A stretch of DNA of 10,589 nucleotides from Vulcanimicrobiota bacterium (lineage in GTDB: Bacteria; Vulcanimicrobiota; Vulcanimicrobiia; Vulcanimicrobiales; Vulcanimicrobiaceae), in the NCBI GenBank assembly GCA_030040695.1, contig JASHTE010000261.1, positions 1 to 10,589 on the forward strand. The letters are read 5' to 3'. The notes under the pieces are model-generated. The model saw nothing but the letters and a program-made list of their open reading frames with translations. It did no database searches and was not told the origin of the DNA. How positions within the stretch are numbered: position 1 is the stretch's first letter; the number at the start of each line of letters is the position of its first letter. Made by a program: the position numbers and the translations under genes. Of this stretch, positions 6,615 to 10,589 are shown piece by piece.

Positions 6615-8135
6615 TTGCGCCTCATGCTCCGTACCATTGCGGCTGCTCTAGCTGCCGTCTTCATCTTGGGAGGCGCGGGGAGCGCTCCGAGCGCTCCGGT
6701 GCCGCCATACACGCCCGACGCGGTGACCCATCATCGCATGTCACTCGACGGGCACACGTACGCCTACACGGCGAGGGCCGGAACGATTACGCTGCGGGAC
6801 CAGCAGGAGCGGCCGACGTGCCGAATCTTCTACGTCGCCTACACGCTCGACGGCGCGAATCCGAGCTCGAGGCCCGTAACCTTCATTTATAACGGCGGAC
6901 CGGGAAGCTCGACGATGTGGCTGCATATGGGTTCGATCGGGCCCAAACGCGTCGTCACGAACTCGAATGGGACGGAGACCGCCGGTCCTCCCTATCGCAT
7001 CGTCGACAATCAGTACAGCATTCTCGACAAGAGCGATCTTGTTTTTATCGACATGCCGGATAGCGGCTTCGGCCGCATCTACGGAGCAGGGAAACCGTCC
7101 GATTTCTTCGGGGTCGACGAGGACGTCGAAGCGTTCGGCCAGTTCATCGAGCGCTATGTTACGAACTTCAACCGTTGGAATTCGCCGAAGTTTCTCTTCG
7201 GCGAGTCGTATGGTACGACGCGCTCTGCGAATCTCGTGAACTACCTGCAGAACTCCGGCATCACGGTCAGCGGCGTCGTGTTGCAGTCGTCGATCCTCAG
7301 CTTCGCGCTCGATTGGGAGTTCGACCCGACAGGTGTCGGCGGCGGCGACTGGCTCTTCGTCCTCTATCTGCCCAGCGAAGCCGCCACGGCATGGTACCAT
7401 CACGCCGTCGAATACGGTGGCAGCCTGGCGTCGTTCACCGCGCAGGCTGAACGCTTCGCGTCCACCGAATATCTCGACGCGCTCGCGCAAGGATCGGCGC
7501 TCTCGCCGTCGACGTACGACGACGTCGTCGCGAAGCTTCATTATTACACCGGCCTCTCTGAGCAGTACATCCGCAACTCGAATCTCCGGGTCCCCTACTG
7601 GCGCTTCGAGAGCGAGCTTTTGCGGGAGCGTGGGCAGGTCGTCGGCCGGCTCGATGCGCGCTTCGAAACGTGGGCCCTCGACCGGACGGCGGAGTCGCCC
7701 GACTGGGATCCGACCGACGCAGGCATCGACGCGCCGTACACGACGGCAGTGAACTCGTACCTGCGTGAAGACCTGCAGTACCATACGCCGTTGCTCTACC
7801 GCTCGAGCGTCTATGACATCATCGATGCCAACGGCGGTTGGGACTGGAAGCACAACGACAACGAGGTAACCAACGTCGCCGTCGATCTCGCACAGGCGTT
7901 GACGTACAACAAGAACTTACGCGTCTTCTCGGCAAACGGATACTACGACTTCGCGACACCGTTTTATGCGACGGTGTACACGCTCACGCACTTGGGCGTG
8001 GCTCCCGCCATCGAGCGCCATATCACCTACGGCTTCTATCCATCGGGACACATGATCTACTTGAACATTCCTTCGCTCGCGCAGTATCACGCCGATTTGG
8101 AACGCTGGTACAGCCAGACCTTGGGGGTGCGATAG
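6615..8135 (+). CDS. Exported serine carboxypeptidase, S10 family (copy 1)
   Basis: The 506-residue product matches peptidase family S10, which removes C-terminal residues from peptides, usually at acid pH. The N-terminus is a signal peptide: basic residues R2 and R6, hydrophobic core about 8-20, then AGSAPSA. The oxyanion/substrate motif YNGGPGSS is at 92-99. The catalytic triad is Ser198 (FGESYGT), Asp445 (NGYYDFATP) and His479 (PSGHM). It has a single cysteine (C69), so it lacks the disulfides of yeast and plant carboxypeptidases and has NGGPGSS where those have NGGPGCSS. Start is TTG 6615 or ATG 6624; neither has a good ribosome binding site, and the TTG lies 8 bases after the PadR stop, suggesting coupled translation. 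It is the partner of the next gene in a tandem duplication. An exported peptidase suggests peptide scavenging in the periplasm or outside the cell. Confidence 0.93.
   Translation: MRLMLRTIAAALAAVFILGGAGSAPSAPVPPYTPDAVTHHRMSLDGHTYAYTARAGTITLRDQQERPTCRIFYVAYTLDGANPSSRPVTFIYNGGPGSSTMWLHMGSIGPKRVVTNSNGTETAGPPYRIVDNQYSILDKSDLVFIDMPDSGFGRIYGAGKPSDFFGVDEDVEAFGQFIERYVTNFNRWNSPKFLFGESYGTTRSANLVNYLQNSGITVSGVVLQSSILSFALDWEFDPTGVGGGDWLFVLYLPSEAATAWYHHAVEYGGSLASFTAQAERFASTEYLDALAQGSALSPSTYDDVVAKLHYYTGLSEQYIRNSNLRVPYWRFESELLRERGQVVGRLDARFETWALDRTAESPDWDPTDAGIDAPYTTAVNSYLREDLQYHTPLLYRSSVYDIIDANGGWDWKHNDNEVTNVAVDLAQALTYNKNLRVFSANGYYDFATPFYATVYTLTHLGVAPAIERHITYGFYPSGHMIYLNIPSLAQYHADLERWYSQTLGVR
8123..8129 (+). 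promoter_or_regulatory. Ribosome binding site of carboxypeptidase copy 2, inside the end of copy 1
   Basis: GGGGGTG lies about 6 bases before ATG 8136, within the last codons of copy 1, whose TAG (8133-8135) directly abuts the next ATG. This is the clearest ribosome binding site within the plus-strand cluster and supports ATG 8136. Confidence 0.6.
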
Positions 8136-9662
8136 ATGCGCACGAGAGAACGGTTCTGTGCTGTAGCGCTCCTCGCCTCACTCGTGGCGGCGGCGCCGAG
8201 CGCGGAGAACGCCGGCGTGGCGCCCGCGATTCCCGACGCCGTGACGCACCACACGATCGAGCTCGGCGGAAAGACGCTCGACTACACCGCGCGCGCGGGG
8301 ACGATCGACGTGGAGAACGATCAAGGCCAGATTGGTTGCCGGATGTTCTACACCGCGTTCACGCTCGACGATGCGAATCCGTCTGAACGGCCGATCACGT
8401 TCTTCTACAATGGGGGTCCGGGTAGTTCAACGGTGTGGCTACGCATGGGCTCGTTCGGTCCCGTACGCGTCGACGTCGCCAACGGCGTCCCGACGGGACC
8501 GCCGCCGTACCGCCTGTTACCGAATCCGAACACGCTCCTCGATCGGACCGACGAAGTATTCATCGACATGTGCGGCAGCGGGTACAGTCGCATCATCGGC
8601 GCCGGTAAGCCAAAAGACTTCTTCGGAGCCGATCCGGACGTGCATTCGTTCGGACGATTCATCGACCACTACATCACGAAGTTCGGGCGCTGGAATTCGC
8701 CGAAGTTTCTCTTTGGCGAGTCGTACGGCACGCCACGCTCGGCGATGCTCGTGAACTACTTGCAACAGCAAGGCATCGGCGTCAACGGCGTCGTGCTCCT
8801 CTCGTCCATCCTCAACTTTGGGCTCTACGCGAGCACCTACGGCGACAGCGTGCCGCAGGCCGGTGGCGATTGGTCGTACGTCTTCTATCTGCCGACCGAG
8901 ACGGCGACGGCGTGGTATCATCACCGCTTGCCGCCTGATGCGCCGAGCGACCTACGAACGGCAGTTCAGGAGTCGCGGAACTTTGCGATGGGCGAGTACT
9001 TGAACGCGCTCGCGCAAGGCTCGCGCCTCTCGCGCGGCGAGTATGACGACGTCGTCGCGAAGCTCCACCGCTTCACCGGCCTCTCAGAGGATTATATACG
9101 CTTGGCGAACCTCCGCGTTCGATACCCGACGTTCCTCGTGCAGCTCGAACGTAACGATGACACGACCGTCGGCCGCTACGACTCCAGGTACGAGAGCCAG
9201 ACGCTCGACGACATCGAGAACCACCTGCCGTGGGATCCGACGGACGCTGCGATCGATGCGGCGTTCACTGCGACGAACAACTTCTACATCCAGGACGTTC
9301 TCGGATATCGTCCGCCGGAATCGTATACGCTGCTCGCGTATGCGCTCATCCATGCTGCCGGCGGCTGGGACATGACGCACGACCACGTTCCGGTGCTGAA
9401 TACCGCACCTGACCTGGCGAATGCGATGGCGTTCAATCCGGATCTGCGCGTCTTTTCGGCGAACGGCTACTACGATTTCGCCACGCCGTGGCTCGCAACG
9501 GTCTACACGCTCGAGCACCTCAACCTGAAACCTGATCTCGAGAGCCATATTACGTACGGCTTCTACGAGTCAGGTCACATGGTGTACCTGAACATCGACG
9601 CGCTCGCGCAGTTCCATGCCGACCTCGAGAACTGGTACGCGAGCACGCTGAGCGGGCGCTAG
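8136..9662 (+). CDS. Exported serine carboxypeptidase, S10 family (copy 2)
   Basis: The 508-residue S10 peptidase is a paralogue of the preceding gene. A signal peptide (RTRER, hydrophobic 8-20, then APSA|EN as a probable cleavage site) directs export. YNGGPGSS is at 91-98. The triad is Ser196 (FGESYGT), Asp447 (NGYYDFATP) and His481 (ESGHM). Hand alignment of residues 33-112 with 34-113 of copy 1 gives 53 of 80 identical positions. Copy 2 differs in the loop before GAGKP (DMCGSGYS here, DMPDSGFG in copy 1), in a few extra residues around 265-280, and in the lid-like region near 340-365. These differences suggest a divided substrate range rather than simple dosage. ATG 8136 directly abuts the stop of copy 1, so the pair is almost certainly co-transcribed. 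The stop codon overlaps that of the minus-strand gene. Confidence 0.94.
   Translation: MRTRERFCAVALLASLVAAAPSAENAGVAPAIPDAVTHHTIELGGKTLDYTARAGTIDVENDQGQIGCRMFYTAFTLDDANPSERPITFFYNGGPGSSTVWLRMGSFGPVRVDVANGVPTGPPPYRLLPNPNTLLDRTDEVFIDMCGSGYSRIIGAGKPKDFFGADPDVHSFGRFIDHYITKFGRWNSPKFLFGESYGTPRSAMLVNYLQQQGIGVNGVVLLSSILNFGLYASTYGDSVPQAGGDWSYVFYLPTETATAWYHHRLPPDAPSDLRTAVQESRNFAMGEYLNALAQGSRLSRGEYDDVVAKLHRFTGLSEDYIRLANLRVRYPTFLVQLERNDDTTVGRYDSRYESQTLDDIENHLPWDPTDAAIDAAFTATNNFYIQDVLGYRPPESYTLLAYALIHAAGGWDMTHDHVPVLNTAPDLANAMAFNPDLRVFSANGYYDFATPWLATVYTLEHLNLKPDLESHITYGFYESGHMVYLNIDALAQFHADLENWYASTLSGR
9659..9662. other. Shared CTAG: overlapping stop codons of two convergent genes
   Basis: The palindrome CTAG supplies TAG at 9660-9662 for carboxypeptidase copy 2 and, on the opposite strand, TAG at 9661-9659 for the BNR protein. 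The genes meet tail to tail with a 4-base overlap, no spacer, and no visible hairpin terminator. Confidence 0.9.
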
Positions 9663-10589
9663 CGGCGCTCTCGGTTCGACTCCTCGATACGCCGCAGCGT
9701 CGCGTTGAGCGTTGCCGAGAGCTCGGCGTACGCGCGGCGCATGTCCGCGCTCGGCGCAGAGTCGCTTTCCTCGACGCCGAATTCGAGCCTGTCGAAGGCA
9801 CCACTGAGGGCGCTCAACGTCGTGAAGTCGACCACTGGCGTAGCAACCGAGTTGTCGGGATTGACCGGCGGCGTGATGCCGAGGAAGCGCGGATCCGTCG
9901 TCTCGCCGCGTGCGGTCTTAATCTCGGCGAGGCGCGCCTCGATCGCTTGCGCGAGCGCATACTGCGCGCGAAAGTCGGCATCGCTCGCGGTGACGCGGGG
10001 ATCCTTCAACACGACAACGGCGCGCGAGTACGTGCGTCCGTTGTGTCGCAGGCGGATGACGTAGCGTCCCGGCGGAGCGAGCGGCCCGCGATCATCGCGC
10101 ACGTGGAAGTCCCAGATGAACCGGTGCGCCCCGATACTCGCATCGGGAACGGGACTCACCGGCGCCCATGAGGGTGGGAAGTCGAGCGGCAACGGATTCA
10201 CCGGCGGCGACGGATGCGCGCTCGACCAACTGCGCAGCGTGTGCCCTTGCGCATCGAGGACGTCGATCGCAACGTCACCCGGCGTACCGACGAGATAGTC
10301 GATCAAGACGCCGATCGGCGCATCGTCCGCTTGCGGCTCGTCCAGCGGGAACGGCGTCCCTTCTTCATAGTCGATCTGGCGCACACGATACGCGGAGGCG
10401 GGCGCGAAGAGGTACGCACCACTCCCTGCGCTGACATTTGCCATCTGCCGCAAGCGCGAGATGTCATCGAGGATGTAGATGCCGCGTCCATGCGTCGCGA
10501 TGACGAGATCCTCGCCGTGCACGTCGATGTCGCGTACAGAAGAGACCGGAAGATCGAGTTGGAGTGACTGCCAGCGATTGCCGTCATCG
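9659..10589 (-). CDS. BNR/Asp-box beta-propeller protein, C-terminal part (VPS10/sortilin-type 'glycosyl hydrolase'), cut by right edge
   Basis: The frame is open from the right edge to TAG 9661-9659, giving 309 visible residues. GTG 10522 is only an internal codon: upstream residues continue the family pattern with an Asp-box fragment (DDGNRWQSL) and then LPVSSVRDIDVHGEDLVIATHGRGIYILDD. This 'VHGEDLVIATHGR...ILDD' segment closes the propeller in the ~1000-residue exported proteins annotated as BNR-repeat glycosyl hydrolases or VPS10/sortilin-like. Next comes a beta-sandwich-like region (GDVAIDVLDAQGHTLRSW; FIWDFHVRDDRGPLAPPGRY), then DPRVTASDADFRAQYALAQ and a helical tail. Function is poorly known; despite the name, hydrolase activity is unproven, and protein binding or surface roles are equally possible. 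The signal peptide and most blades lie outside the window. It converges on the carboxypeptidase pair, so it is transcribed separately. Confidence 0.88.
   Translation of the reverse strand, partial: DDGNRWQSLQLDLPVSSVRDIDVHGEDLVIATHGRGIYILDDISRLRQMANVSAGSGAYLFAPASAYRVRQIDYEEGTPFPLDEPQADDAPIGVLIDYLVGTPGDVAIDVLDAQGHTLRSWSSAHPSPPVNPLPLDFPPSWAPVSPVPDASIGAHRFIWDFHVRDDRGPLAPPGRYVIRLRHNGRTYSRAVVVLKDPRVTASDADFRAQYALAQAIEARLAEIKTARGETTDPRFLGITPPVNPDNSVATPVVDFTTLSALSGAFDRLEFGVEESDSAPSADMRRAYAELSATLNATLRRIEESNRERR

Larger units (their letters stand above)
6615..9662 (+). repeat. Tandem gene duplication of S10 carboxypeptidases
   Basis: The two adjacent genes are 1521 and 1527 bases long and align along their whole length. 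Around the nucleophile the DNA is still identical over 23 bases (7176-7198 and 8691-8713), while most silent sites elsewhere have diverged. This points to an old head-to-tail duplication with both copies kept under selection, both triads being intact. Confidence 0.85.

Noticed and set aside
6741..7853. Minus-strand 370-codon frame opposite carboxypeptidase copy 1
   Set aside because: Antisense shadow; similar shadows opposite copy 2 differ in length and content, so it is not conserved between paralogues.
10520..10522. GTG as the true start of the BNR protein
   Set aside because: The frame stays open to the right edge and the upstream residues (Asp-box DDGNRWQSL and following) continue the family pattern, so the gene is partial.

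Overview
This is a gene-dense, high-GC bacterial chromosome segment. Nearly every base is coding, no gap exceeds about 52 bases, codon third positions are strongly G/C, and GTG and TTG starts are common. I see no tRNA, rRNA, CRISPR array, insertion sequence or phage gene. The gene content fits an uncultured soil-type or acid-tolerant lineage: long-chain acyl-CoA ligase, PadR regulator, exported S10 carboxypeptidases, a BNR/Asp-box propeller protein, and a CHPERS-type interspersed repeat. Candidatus Eremiobacterota or an Acidobacteria-like group are guesses from general resemblance; no marker here settles it.

Left part (1-3758). A minus-strand membrane protein with a GTG start at 290 runs off the left edge; its N-terminus looks like ComEC/Rec2. 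Only 36 bases away and divergent from it is an extended-SDR nucleotide-sugar epimerase/dehydratase (TTG start at 327). This converges with leuS (minus, 830 aa), leaving 6 bases between the stop codons. leuS carries a short interspersed repeat in frame, in the linker before its anticodon-binding domain.

Central and right part (3811-9662). Five plus-strand genes follow with gaps of 17 bases or less, or overlaps, so they could form one transcription unit: a ComEA-like SLBB + helix-hairpin-helix protein, a long-chain acyl-CoA ligase, a PadR regulator whose start lies 59 bases inside the ligase gene, and two tandem, clearly duplicated S10 serine carboxypeptidases with signal peptides. The PadR protein is the only regulator in the window and an obvious candidate to control this unit, but that is inferred from position.

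Right edge (9659-10589). The C-terminal part of a secreted-type BNR/Asp-box ('sortilin/glycosyl hydrolase-like') protein lies on the minus strand. Its stop codon shares a 4-base CTAG with the stop of the second carboxypeptidase. It continues beyond the window.

Most genes belong to known families. The less routine points are the repeat read in frame within leuS, the ligase/PadR out-of-frame overlap with a visible switch in codon bias, the carboxypeptidase duplication, the arginine-rich linker in the ComEA-like protein, and the pairing of comEA-like and possible comEC-like genes on opposite strands about 3.5 kb apart. I found no convincing evidence of a wholly new system.
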